This document shows positions 37,520-46,137 of a stretch of DNA of 64,000 nt, one piece after another. The notes beneath the pieces were generated by a model, which saw only the letters and a list, made by a program, of their open reading frames with translations, made no database searches and was not told where the DNA came from. Numbering within the stretch: the first letter of the stretch is position 1; each line of letters opens with the position of its first letter. This stretch comes from JAWKUK01 sp041398605 (lineage in GTDB: Bacteria > Planctomycetota > UBA1135 > GCA-002686595), in NCBI GenBank assembly GCA_041398605.1, contig JAWKUK010000016.1, forward strand, positions 139,855 through 203,854, written 5' to 3'. The translations under genes and the position numbers were made by a program.

Positions 37520-38287
37520 ATGGGCCGCATCCTCTCGATCCACTCGTACCGCGGCGGGACCGGCAAGAGCAACGTCACGGCCAACCTCGCCTGGCTTCTC
37601 GCGCGCCGCGGAAAGCGTGTCGCCGTGCTCGATACGGACCTGCAATCGCCTGGCGTCCACATGGTGCTGGGTCTCGACCGGGAACGGCTCACGTTCACGC
37701 TGACGGACTTCCTCTTCGGGAACTGCGAGATCGAGGAGGCCGCCTACGACCTGACACGCGACCTCGAGGTCGAGGGCGAGGGCGCGCTCTTCCTCCTGCC
37801 CTCCCGCATGACGGTGGAGGCGATCAGCCGCGTCATCGCCCAGGGCTACGACGCCGGTCGGCTCGGGGACCACTTCGACGACTTGATCGCGGCGCTGGGG
37901 CTCGACGTGTTGCTGCTCGATACACACCCCGGCCTGAACCGCGAGACGATGTTGAGCACCTCCGTCTCGGACCTGCTGCTCATTCTCCTGCGACCCGACG
38001 TGCAGGACTTCCACGGCACCGCGGTCATCCTGAAGGTTGCGCAGGCGCTGAACGTCGGCCGGACGTTGATGTTGGCGAACAAGGTCTCGCAGTCGACGGC
38101 GCTCGGGAGCTTGCGCGACAGCATCCAGTCGACGTTCGGCGCCGACCTCGTGGGGCTCCTGCCGCTCTCGGACGAGATGGCGACGCTCGGCAGTCGCGGG
38201 CTCTTCGCGCGCCGGTTCCCGGGCCACCCCATCTCCGTAGAGCTCGAGTCGGTGACGACGCGTCTCCTGGCAGAACTCGAGCGGTGA
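37520..38287 (+). CDS. ParA/MinD-family ATPase
   Basis: 255 residues from the ATG at 37520 (another ATG at 37505 would add five). The deviant Walker A is RGGTGKSN (about 11-18). The signature first lysine of the usual KGGxGKT motif is an arginine here. Walker A' region VAVLDTDLQSPG and switch II LLLDTHPGLN are intact, so nucleotide binding is expected. The build is like CpaE/MinD proteins that bind membranes or partition complexes. There is no ParB or replication gene nearby, so a plasmid role is unlikely. The stop overlaps the start of the patatin gene by one base (TGATG). Confidence 0.85.
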   Translation: MGRILSIHSYRGGTGKSNVTANLAWLLARRGKRVAVLDTDLQSPGVHMVLGLDRERLTFTLTDFLFGNCEIEEAAYDLTRDLEVEGEGALFLLPSRMTVEAISRVIAQGYDAGRLGDHFDDLIAALGLDVLLLDTHPGLNRETMLSTSVSDLLLILLRPDVQDFHGTAVILKVAQALNVGRTLMLANKVSQSTALGSLRDSIQSTFGADLVGLLPLSDEMATLGSRGLFARRFPGHPISVELESVTTRLLAELER

Positions 38288-39237
38288 TGGCGATGGACCT
38301 CGTGCCGATCCGGGTCGGTCGCTATCGGGCGCTGCGGCGCATGGTCGAGTCTGGCCAGCACCGCCTCGTCGTCTCGTTCGGCGGCGGCGCGGTGCCAGGG
38401 ATCGCCGGGAACCTCGCGCTCGCGCGGCTCTTGGAGCAGCTCGAGTTGCGCGAGGCGGTGGAGCAGGTCTGGGGTACGAGCGCTGGGGCGATCGTCGCCG
38501 GCGGGTGGGCGTCAGGCGCGTCGGCGACGGAGGTCCTGCACGAGGTCCTGACGCTCGACAGACCAGGCGCGATCGACGTCGACTGGCGTCGGCTCGCCGC
38601 GGCGATGATGCTGCGCCCGCTTGGGCGCGAGCTGCCCGCGGGGCTCGTTCGCGGCGACGCAATCCTCGCGTCGATCCAGCGCGGGATCCGCTGCATGACG
38701 ATCGAGGACTGCCCGAAGCCGGTGCGCCTGATCGCCGTTCACGACGACGGGTCGATGCGGCGCAAGATCTTCCGCACCGGTTGCCTGGCGCGCAGCATCT
38801 TCGCCAGCATGTCGATCCCTGGCATCATCGTGCCGCGGCCGGTCGAGGATGGCTCCGACGAGACCTTCTACGACGGTGGCTTGTTGGAGAAGACGCCCCT
38901 CCTCTCGCCGCTGGCCGAGCACACCCGGTCGGGTGAGCGACGCAAGCTGTTGCTCCTCGGCACACATTTCGAGACCGACGCGAAGAGCGTCCCCGCGCGC
39001 TCGTTCCTGGCGCGGTTCCTGCAGACGATCTACGCGCTCGAGGATGTCGCGTGGCGCCTGCAGCTCGACGAGGTGCGCAAGCGCGACGACGTCACTCTCT
39101 GCCTCTTGAACCCCAAGTTCGAGCGGACCGCGCTGTTCGAGTTCGATCGCGTCACCGAGCGATTCGCTGCGGCCCATGCCCTCTTCGCCGAGTCGCTGGA
39201 GGACGCCCGCCTACCCCTCACGTTCGGCGCCTCCTGA
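38287..39237 (+). CDS. Patatin-like phospholipase
   Basis: 316 residues. The nucleophile elbow is GTSAG at 63-67 (Ser65) and the catalytic Asp lies in FYDGG near 197. The oxyanion-hole loop is SFGGGAVPG (about 30-38). All three elements of the Ser-Asp dyad family are present, so acyl-hydrolase activity on phospholipids is expected. There is no signal peptide; it should act in the cytoplasm or at the inner membrane. The start overlaps the ATPase stop, and the FHA gene begins 3 bases after its stop. The bacterial family includes defence effectors that degrade membranes and secreted toxins; nothing here decides between these and a housekeeping role. Confidence 0.9.
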   Translation: MAMDLVPIRVGRYRALRRMVESGQHRLVVSFGGGAVPGIAGNLALARLLEQLELREAVEQVWGTSAGAIVAGGWASGASATEVLHEVLTLDRPGAIDVDWRRLAAAMMLRPLGRELPAGLVRGDAILASIQRGIRCMTIEDCPKPVRLIAVHDDGSMRRKIFRTGCLARSIFASMSIPGIIVPRPVEDGSDETFYDGGLLEKTPLLSPLAEHTRSGERRKLLLLGTHFETDAKSVPARSFLARFLQTIYALEDVAWRLQLDEVRKRDDVTLCLLNPKFERTALFEFDRVTERFAAAHALFAESLEDARLPLTFGAS

Positions 39238-39240
39238 GTC

Positions 39241-39711
39241 ATGACCGACGACGCCTCCGACACACACCTCTTCCAGCACCGGACGAGCCACCGCTTCGGC
39301 GCCGGGCCCGAGCTCGTCACGTTGGAGGGCGTGCGGCCCGGCATCGCGGTGCCGCTCCTGAAGGAGCGCATCGAGCTCGGCCGGCACCCTTCGAACGACA
39401 TCCCGATCCCGTCTGGCTCCGTGAGCAAGCGGCACGCGGCGCTGATCCGCCTGGACGGCGCCTACTTCATCGAGGACCTGGGCTCGACGAACGGAGTGCT
39501 CGTCAACGGCGTGCGCCTGCCGGTGTCGGAACGCCGGCGGCTCTACCATGGCGACAACATCCGACTCTCCGATCAGCTCTTCATGTACCGGCAGAGCCAT
39601 GACGTCGGTAGCGCCGCCGGCTCCTTGGTGATCGAGCTCGACATGGAGAAGGTGAACGCCGAGGTCGCCGAGGCCCTGAAGCAGTGGCGCAACGAGAGTG
39701 GCGAGCCGTGA
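39241..39711 (+). CDS. FHA-domain protein
   Basis: 156 residues. One FHA domain (about 28-110) has the phosphothreonine-reading residues in place: GRHPSNDI (47-54), SVSKRHA (60-66) and GSTNGVLVNG (81-90). The N-terminal 25 residues are polar and unstructured, and the C-terminal 40 form a helix (MEKVNAEVAEALKQWRNE). It has no membrane segment. It would bind phosphothreonine made by a Ser/Thr kinase, and the divergent kinase 109 bases from the operon start is the obvious candidate partner (inference). Confidence 0.92.
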   Translation: MTDDASDTHLFQHRTSHRFGAGPELVTLEGVRPGIAVPLLKERIELGRHPSNDIPIPSGSVSKRHAALIRLDGAYFIEDLGSTNGVLVNGVRLPVSERRRLYHGDNIRLSDQLFMYRQSHDVGSAAGSLVIELDMEKVNAEVAEALKQWRNESGEP

Positions 39712-39716
39712 GCGCT

Positions 39717-39745
39717 GAGGAGGGCCTTTGATGCAGGCCCTCCTC
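39717..39745. terminator. Hairpin closing the FHA operon
   Basis: Perfect 10-base stem (GAGGAGGGCC and complement) with a 9-base loop, six bases after the FHA stop codon. There is no T run. It also faces the tricorn remnant coming from the right, so it may act in both directions. Confidence 0.65.
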
Positions 39746-39758
39746 GTCCATCAGGCGC

Positions 39759-40058
39759 TCAACGCGGACCCGGAGTCTTCACTGGCGGCGCCGGCCGCTG
39801 TGGCCGCTTTGCCGGGCGCTCGTTGCAGAGCTCCTTGAGCACCTCGACCGCTCGCTCGAGCTGCTGGTCCTTGCCCGCGACGAGCGGCGCCGCGTCGTTC
39901 TCGACGACGATGTCGGGGTCGACACCGTGGCCCTCGACGGCCCATGCACCCCGTGCGTCGTTGTTGCCGAACTCCGACACGTTGCACGATCCGCCGTCGA
40001 TGAGCGGGCCATGGCTCGTGATCCCGACGACGCCGCCCCACGAACGCTCGCCGTGGTG
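39759..40058 (-). pseudogene. Tricorn protease C-terminal remnant
   Basis: The minus-strand frame reads [20 protein letters not shown], then [22 protein letters not shown], and [14 protein letters not shown] ending in a Pro-rich tail. This is the last quarter of a tricorn-type (S41-like) peptidase. It includes the conserved VEGHGVDPD motif but lacks the catalytic Ser and everything upstream. At about 40058 the match ends and an unrelated membrane-protein remnant on the other strand begins. Confidence 0.8.
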
Positions 40059-40620
40059 GCGCCTCGCGCTGTGGGCCTACATCGCGTGGACGGTCGCGCG
40101 ACTCGTCCAGTTCGACGAGTCGTACCGCGCCGTGTTCGACGGCCTGAACTTCGGGCTGCACGAGCTGGGCCACGAGCTGTTCCAACCGCTGGGCCACTGG
40201 CTGCACGTCGCGGGTGGGACGCTGACCCAACTCGCGGCACCGCTGGTCGGACTCTGGATGTTCCGCCGCCAAGGGGACTGATTCGCCGTCTCCGTTGCGA
40301 TCTCGTGGCTGGCAACGAACCTGTTCGGCGTCGTCGTCTACATGGGTGACGCGCGAGCATGTGAGCTACCTTTGGCATCGCCGCACGTCGGCGTCATCTC
40401 GGGTGAGGAGGCACGCGACCTCATCGGTCACGACTGGAGTCCTTGCTGGGCAACGCGCGTCTGCCGCACCCGGACACGACGCTGGCAGCGCGTGCGCACA
40501 CACTCGCGATCGCGACGATGGCGTTGTGGCTCGGGATGGGCGCTGCGCTCCTCGTGGAGATGTGCTGCGCGAGAACGACCCGTTGGGCGATGCCCCGAGA
40601 CCCGTCGTTCGGGCCTCAGT
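40059..40620 (+). pseudogene. HELGH-motif membrane protein remnant (M50-like)
   Basis: Three forward frames join to give [20 protein letters not shown], then GLHELGHELFQPLGHWLHVAG, then (after a shift near 40281) AVSVAISWLATNLFGVVVYM and (after another near 40440) a helix ALWLGMGAALLVEMCC. The HExxH sequence on the membrane side resembles planctomycete M50-like zinc peptidases. Two frameshifts and a lost start make it dead. An ATG at 40000 in frame reads through DNA that is antisense to the tricorn remnant, so it is not the true start. Confidence 0.7.
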
Positions 40621-40972
40621 CGAACAGCTGCGTGAACGGACTCCGCTCCCCGAACTGCTCGCCTTCACTGCTGCGTTCGACGATCTCCATCGTGCGCACA
40701 TCGAGGTAGTAGTAGCCGAGGTCCTGGGCGTTCACGAGGTGACCCAGGAAGAGCTCCGACACGCCATCCGCCTCGTTGCGTGCCGACCCGCGCCGCGACC
40801 CACGGTAGTGACGCAGGAGGACCTCGACCCCGGTGCAGAGCGAGCTCGAGCGAGCAGGCACCGGAAGCTCGACGTTGCCACGCTGTTGTCGCGCCAGCCA
40901 ATCCCTCAGCGCAGCCGGCAGCGGCAAAGGCGCGAGTGTCTGCAGCTCGGCGAGCTTGTCGGTCTTTGTCAT
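40616..40972 (-). CDS. Small hypothetical protein
   Basis: 118 residues from the ATG at 40972. The sequence is acidic/aromatic toward the end (VSELFLGHLVNAQDLGYYYL then DVRTMEIVERSSEGEQFGER). The build (small, one mixed alpha/beta domain, GYYYLDV strand) is like SMI1/KNR4-type immunity or DUF proteins, but I see no diagnostic motif and do not assign it. Codon use is GC3-rich. Its stop overlaps the end of the remnant on the other strand. It has no obvious partner. Confidence 0.6.
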   Translation of the reverse strand: MTKTDKLAELQTLAPLPLPAALRDWLARQQRGNVELPVPARSSSLCTGVEVLLRHYRGSRRGSARNEADGVSELFLGHLVNAQDLGYYYLDVRTMEIVERSSEGEQFGERSPFTQLFD

Positions 40973-41477
40973 GGCGTAGCGTCGGGCTCGGAACCGGGCG
41001 ACGCGCGGTCGCAGCCGCTGCAAGTTCGAGTCCGCGGCTGGACGTGCCAGGTTCGGCACGGGAGCGGCCGGGAGTGCCGCCGCACGTCCCGCAGAGTGTA
41101 ACGCGATGCTGCAACGATGCGTGCCGTGTCGACACGCAGGCTCCCAGTGCGATGCGGGCGCAGGCGACTCATTGGTCGTCGAGCCCGAAGCGTGCCGCAA
41201 GGGGCGGTGTCCAGCCGCCTGACGGCTCGCAGCAATGCAACATCGGGGTGTATGCCACGACGGACGCGCGGCCAGCGAGGGAGATCAGCGTGGCACGGGA
41301 CCGTGCACGACGTCCAACGTGACGCCGAGCACTGCCGTGTCGTCCTGCACCGTGACGTCTAGGAATCCGTCCGCCAACAGAGGATAGATGGGATGAGAAG
41401 GCCAGCCTCCCGCGCGGGGTACCCTCGGCGGGTCCCCAAGTGACTGACGGGCTCGAAGCCCAACAAGGAGGTTGACT
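40973..41477. other. Gene-free stretch before the IS110 remnant
   Basis: About 500 bases. On the minus strand 41285-41410 is open and coding-like (HPIYPLLADGFLDVTVQDD, then TAVLGVTLDVVHG, ending in a stop). It may be the tail of a gene cut by the IS110 element, which then begins near 41412. The IS110 transposase has a good ribosome binding site, AAGGAGG at 41465-41471. Confidence 0.4.
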
Positions 41478-42062
41478 ATGACCGAGCCTACCCCGACCAC
41501 CACGACCACCGCGACGTTGACCAAGTCCACGGCGACCATCGGCATCGACCTTGGAGACCGCAAGAGTCACATCTGCGTCCTCGACGAGGCCGGTCAGATC
41601 CTCGAAGAAGGGACCGTGGTGACGACGGCTGCAGGGCTACGCAAACGCTTCGAGCGCTGAGAGCCAACCCGGATTGCCATCGAGGCGGGCGGGCAGTCGG
41701 GCTGGGTGAACGACCTCTTGACCGAACTCTGCCACGGGGTGATCGTCGCGAACCCGCGCAAGCTGCGCATCGCGAAGACGGACGACCGCGAGATGCGACG
41801 CCACCTCGTGCAATGCGCGCAGCAGATGCTTGGCCCCTTCGGCAAGGACTCGGACCTGCGACGCTGGGGTCTCGCGCTGGCCGAACGCGGCGGCCAGTCG
41901 CCCAAGAAGAAGGCGATGATCGCGGTCGCCCGCAAGCTGGCCGTGTTGCTGCACACGTTTTGGAAGACCGGCCAGGTGTACGGGCCGCTGCGAATGGCCG
42001 AGCGCGCAGCGAACCGCAAGGCGCCTGTCGCGTCGCCGACATCGGAGTCGGTGCCGGCATGA
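41478..42062 (+). pseudogene. IS110-family transposase, internally deleted
   Basis: The start reads TATIGIDLGDRKSHICVLDE (the first DEDD-type active-site aspartate). After an in-frame TGA at 41658-41660 the frame continues AIEAGGQSGWV and GVIVANPRKLRIAKTDDR. It then jumps to MRRHLVQCAQQMLGPFGKDS and VARKLAVLLHTFWKTGQVYG, the C-terminal part of the family. Most of the middle, including the second DEDD aspartates, is deleted, apparently between two short KxDR stretches. It cannot work. Confidence 0.85.
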
Positions 42063-42372
42063 CCCTACCAGCGGATGCTGGACTGAAGACACAGGCGTGA
42101 AGGGCGCGCCTCGAGCGCGTTACGTAGTCCACGCAGGACAACCGGAGACCACAGCGACGAGGACTAACGAGGACAGGATCGAACTGCGTCAACCGCCCAG
42201 TCCGGGTGACTGCGCCGAGCGCCTTGGGCAGCCGCCGCTCACACCGTGAACGACGCAAAGTCCGTAGGATAGATAGCAGCACCCAGGCTGCACGGACCCC
42301 CTCGAGCAGCAGGATCAAAGCAGTCTGCTAGTTCCACCCAGAGCCCGCATGGAAGCAAGGCGCAGGCACACC
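42061..42372 (+). repeat. IS110-type non-coding end (copy 2)
   Basis: 312 bases that align gap-free with 25436-25747. They directly follow the IS110 transposase remnant, so this is the element's 3' non-coding end. The right boundary coincides with the left inverted repeat of the ISL3 element that begins at 42373. Confidence 0.8.
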
Positions 42373-43787
42373 GGCTCTCCTCACTCTTTAGGGACGGGTC
42401 TAGCGGCGTGATCGAGCTGGAATTGGCGAATGGGGGCCCTGCGCGAGGTGTCTGGGTCAGGGAGTGAGTGCGCATGGAGCGAGCGGCATGCTGTGGGTGT
42501 CTAACGGCCTCAGCCCCACCCCACCCCATGCGCGCCACGACTCTACTCCGCACCATCTTCGCCATCTACAACCTCTTCGTGGCTGGCTTCTGCTTTCAGG
42601 AGGACGGGATCGTCGTGGACGTGCGGCCACTCTGGCAGGTGCCCCGGTGTTCGACCTGCGGGATCAAGTGCCGTAGCGTCCACGATCAACGCGAGCGGAG
42701 GTGGCGACATCACGACATCTGCGGCTGGAAGACCTTCCTGCGCTACAGCATCCGGCGCGTCAAGTGCTCGCGCTGCAGGAAGGTGACGACCGAGGCCGTC
42801 CCGTGGGCTGTACTTGACAGCGGGTTCACGCGGGCCTTCGAGGAGCGCTGTGCCTTCTACGCACAACACGCGAACCGGTCCGTCGTCAGCGAGTCCCTGC
42901 GGGTTGCCTGGACGACCGTCGGCCGCATCGTAGACCGTGTGGTCAAGCGTTGGTTGGGCCCGCTCGAGTCCCGGCTCGACGGCCTCAGGCACATCGGCAT
43001 CGACGAACTGAGCGACCGGAAGCACCACGAGTACATCACGACGGTCGTTGACCACGTCAGCGGGGTCGTCGTGTGGACAGGCAAGGGAAAGAGCGCTGCG
43101 ACGCTGCGCGAGTTCTTCAAGGCGCTTGGGCCCGAACGGGCTGCGAAGCTGCAATCGGTCACGATTGACATGTCCGGCGCCTTCATCGCGGCTATCGAGG
43201 AGTGCGCACCGAATGCGCGCCTCATCTTCGACCGCTTCCATGTGCAGCGACTCGTCCAATATGCGCCCGACGGGACACGACGCGACGAGATGCGTGTGGC
43301 CGAGACCAAGGACGAACGCGCTGCACTCAAAGGGACACGCTTTCCGCTTCAGAAGAGCCCGTGGAACCTCACGGACGCGGATCACCAGACGCTCGATGAG
43401 CTCCGGGAGACGAACGCGCCGCTGTACACCGCCTACCTTCTGAAGGAGATGTTTGCTGGGATCCTCGACCGCCGCCAGGTCAACGCAGCGGGAGGCCTGA
43501 TCGTGAAATGGATCGCCGACGCACGCGAGAGTGGGCTTCAACACTTCGTTCGAGCGGCAAAGACGATTGAGGGTCACCTCGATGGCATCCTGGAGTACGT
43601 CCGCACTCGACTCACCAACGCAATGAACGAAGGGCTGAATGGCAAGATCCGGACGATCACTCGTCGCGCCTACGGATTCCATTCTGCCCACTCCCTCATG
43701 GCCATGATCCACCTCTGCTGCGGCGGCGTGCATGTCACGCCGGCATTCTCACGTCCACCAACCCGTCCCTAAAACGTTAGGAGAGCC
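42373..43787 (+). mobile_element. ISL3-family insertion sequence, apparently complete
   Basis: 1415 bases bounded by 27-base inverted repeats (42373-42399 and 43761-43787; 24 of 27 positions match; outer end GGCTCTCCT, inner end TTTAGGGACGGGT). Between them is one full transposase gene. The 8 flanking bases differ on the two sides (GGCACACC left, AAAGAAGG right), so no target duplication is left. It may have moved by recombination or lost a flank. Confidence 0.9.
42528..43772 (+). CDS. ISL3-family transposase
   Basis: 414 residues. An N-terminal zinc ribbon has C41, C44, C80 and C83 (CSTCGIKC, CSRC). The DDE catalytic residues appear as D159 (IGIDELS), D214 (TIDMSGAF) and E368 (MNEGLNGKIR). 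ILDRRQVNAAGGLIVKWIAD and CCGGVHVTPAFSRPP are family-typical. No stop or frameshift is present, so the gene may be active. A decayed relative lies at 59277-59848. Confidence 0.95.
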   Translation: MRATTLLRTIFAIYNLFVAGFCFQEDGIVVDVRPLWQVPRCSTCGIKCRSVHDQRERRWRHHDICGWKTFLRYSIRRVKCSRCRKVTTEAVPWAVLDSGFTRAFEERCAFYAQHANRSVVSESLRVAWTTVGRIVDRVVKRWLGPLESRLDGLRHIGIDELSDRKHHEYITTVVDHVSGVVVWTGKGKSAATLREFFKALGPERAAKLQSVTIDMSGAFIAAIEECAPNARLIFDRFHVQRLVQYAPDGTRRDEMRVAETKDERAALKGTRFPLQKSPWNLTDADHQTLDELRETNAPLYTAYLLKEMFAGILDRRQVNAAGGLIVKWIADARESGLQHFVRAAKTIEGHLDGILEYVRTRLTNAMNEGLNGKIRTITRRAYGFHSAHSLMAMIHLCCGGVHVTPAFSRPPTRP

Positions 43788-44112
43788 AAAGAAGGCGAGC
43801 TCCGGCGCATGGTCGAGGCCGTCCGCGCGAGCGGCATCCCCGCGGCCCGGCACCGGAGGGGCCCTCTGTGGCCACCCGGGTGGCGTGTAACCGGCCCGCT
43901 ACGGAGGTCCTGGGGGCTGCGCCGGCGCTCGTGTCTTCGCTCGCTTTCATGCCGATCCACCCCAACCGATCTTCCTTCACGCAGAATTGACGTGTGAGCA
44001 GCGAGGCCACGGAGGCCTTGCGTGAACCGCCACTCGTAGAAACGAGTGTGGCCTCAAGCGATCGTGCGGATGGTCCGATCGAGGGGGGAGTCCTGCCCTC
44101 CGAATCGGAGCC
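43788..44112. other. Gene-free stretch before secreted paralogues
   Basis: About 325 bases. Just after the ISL3 element an open frame (GELRRMVEAVRASGIPAARH) looks faintly coding but leads nowhere. I see no promoter or RNA. Confidence 0.3.
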
Positions 44113-45939
44113 ATGCGCCTCATCACCCAGCTCGCACCTCGCCATGCCCAGTCGCTGCCGCTCCTGTTCGTGCTGTTTGCGCCATGCGCCGCGGCACAGT
44201 GGAGTGACGACCGTGGTGTCAACCTCATCGTTGCAACGAACCCCATCGGAACGTCGCGCTACGTCTCCGCGGCCACCGATGACGGCGGCCTCTGGGTCGT
44301 GTGGTCCACGGAGATCAACGGCCGGTACACCACGCGCGCTCAGCGTTACGACAGCGCGGGTTACCCGCTCTTCGCTGCCGAGGGTCTCCTCGCACTTGAC
44401 TCAGGTACGAACTACGCGGAGGCGGTCGATTGCGTCGTCACCGTCGATGGTGACCTCGTCATTGCCGTGACCTCTGGCGGGGCGAGGCTGCAGCGGGTCG
44501 GTCCGGGTGGCAACCTCCTGTGGGGGCCGACGGGCCGCGCGACCCCGGTCTTCGGGTGGGAGGCTCGCTTGGTGGCCCTCGACGACGACGTGGTGCTCTT
44601 CGGGCGCGTGACAACCACGAACAGCGTGAGCGCTCAGCGCTACGACCGCGCTGGTGCGGAGGTCTGGGGTTCCTGGGTCGCGGTGCCGGACATCTCCTGG
44701 TTCCAGTTCGACGTGGCCGCCAGCGCATCGGACATCTACGTCTCGGTCTTCGTCCCGGTATCGGGACCGACACCTTACGCCGTGGGCCTACAGCGCATCG
44801 ACGGGCAGGGAGGGCTGCCGTGGGGCCCGGTCGCGCGTTTGATCAGCGGCGGCGCGCCAGCCTACGCCAATAATGGGCCGCCCAGCATCCACGCCGCGGG
44901 CGCGAACGGCGTCGTTGTGGGGTACGACATCCTGCTGCCGTTCGGGCTCACGAGCCTCTACGTGCAACGTGTCGACCCGAGCGGTGCGCAGCTCTGGGGC
45001 CCCTACGGGACACCCATCACTACGGTGACGTCCGTGCGCGACGTCTGGGACATCGCCTACGACGACCTGAGCGACGAGCTCGTCGCAGTGTGGTCGGACC
45101 GAGAGGCTGCGTTCCCCAGCTCTCCCGAGCCGTTCTCCTACCGCATGCAGCGCCTCGACGCGCTCGGGACGCGGCGCTTCGCAGCCGAGGGCCTCGAGCT
45201 CGTCAGCTTCACCGACAATTCGACCACGGACCTCGTGGCGCTCGCCCTCGGCGCCGCTGATCCCAGCGGCACGGGGCGCACGGCACAGGTCGTCTGGAAG
45301 GACCCGATCTCGCAGATTCTGGAGGGCGGCCACGTCGACTCGCTTGGGTCCCAAGTCAGCGGTCCGATCGAGCTCGTGGACCGCTCCGAGTCGAGGTTCA
45401 ACCTTCGGGTCTACGGCGCTCGTTCGGGTCAGCCGCAGGGACAAGCGCTCTGGTTAGGGCGCCCGTCGTTCTTCGGGCCTGAGACGGTCAGGGCGCAGAA
45501 CTTCCGTGCGGATGGCCTGCTCGGGGGGCCCGTCGGCCTCGGCGACGTGCGTTGCGAGGGCAGTGTCAGCTCGACCGGCGCTCGCGCCGAGCTCCGCGCG
45601 GAGGGCAGCGCCATCGCGGCGCGCAACCACTTGGCGTTGCTGGGGCGCGAGCTGCCGCCGAATCAGGTCTTCACGTTCCTCTACGCGCGGGACGGGTTGA
45701 CGCCGAACCCTGGTGGTGCCGCGGGGAACTTGTGCCTCAGTCGACCGATCGGTCGCGGCTCGGTGCTGATCTCCAATGCGGCGGGCCAGGTCGCGGAGCG
45801 TGTCGATCTCGCTCAGCTTCCAGCACCCATGGGGTCGGCCTCGGTCGGCGCTGGTGAAACCTGGCACTTCCAGGGCTGGTACCGGGACACGCAGGGGAGC
45901 AGCGAGACAACGAGCGGCCTCCGAATTCGCTTCCTCTGA
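44113..45939 (+). CDS. Secreted propeller-like protein with shared C-terminal module, paralogue 1
   Basis: 608 residues with a signal peptide ending LLFVLFAPCAAAQW. The middle consists of repeated blocks of about 50 residues with QRYDRAGAEVWGSWVAVP-, QRIDGQGGLPWGP- and QRVDPSGAQLWGP-type beta hairpins (RxDxxGxxLWG), a likely beta-propeller. The C terminus has LCLSRPIGRGSVLISNAAG and TWHFQGWYRDTQGSSE, ending in a strand. Probably exported; ligand unknown. It is followed 198 bases later by a close paralogue, a tandem duplication. Confidence 0.85.
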   Translation: MRLITQLAPRHAQSLPLLFVLFAPCAAAQWSDDRGVNLIVATNPIGTSRYVSAATDDGGLWVVWSTEINGRYTTRAQRYDSAGYPLFAAEGLLALDSGTNYAEAVDCVVTVDGDLVIAVTSGGARLQRVGPGGNLLWGPTGRATPVFGWEARLVALDDDVVLFGRVTTTNSVSAQRYDRAGAEVWGSWVAVPDISWFQFDVAASASDIYVSVFVPVSGPTPYAVGLQRIDGQGGLPWGPVARLISGGAPAYANNGPPSIHAAGANGVVVGYDILLPFGLTSLYVQRVDPSGAQLWGPYGTPITTVTSVRDVWDIAYDDLSDELVAVWSDREAAFPSSPEPFSYRMQRLDALGTRRFAAEGLELVSFTDNSTTDLVALALGAADPSGTGRTAQVVWKDPISQILEGGHVDSLGSQVSGPIELVDRSESRFNLRVYGARSGQPQGQALWLGRPSFFGPETVRAQNFRADGLLGGPVGLGDVRCEGSVSSTGARAELRAEGSAIAARNHLALLGRELPPNQVFTFLYARDGLTPNPGGAAGNLCLSRPIGRGSVLISNAAGQVAERVDLAQLPAPMGSASVGAGETWHFQGWYRDTQGSSETTSGLRIRFL

Positions 45940-46137
45940 TCGGAGACAGCCTGCATCCCCCCTCGCGCACCGATTCACGGCGCGCAGGGCCCATGCGATC
46001 GCGCTCGCCCGCGGACCCGCGCGCGAATGCACCCGAGCACATCGCTCGATGTCGAACGAACGCAAGAACCTGGCGTTCGCACGGCCTGCATCGAACTCCG
46101 CAGCCACCAAGCGCAACGTTTGCGCGCCTGTGACACC

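Noticed and set aside
37520..38287. Plasmid partition gene (ParA)
   Set aside because: No ParB, centromere-like repeats or replication gene; the operon partners are a lipase and an FHA protein.
40000..40058. ATG at 40000 as the start of the HELGH membrane protein
   Set aside because: These codons are antisense to the conserved tricorn sequence, so they are not the original N terminus.
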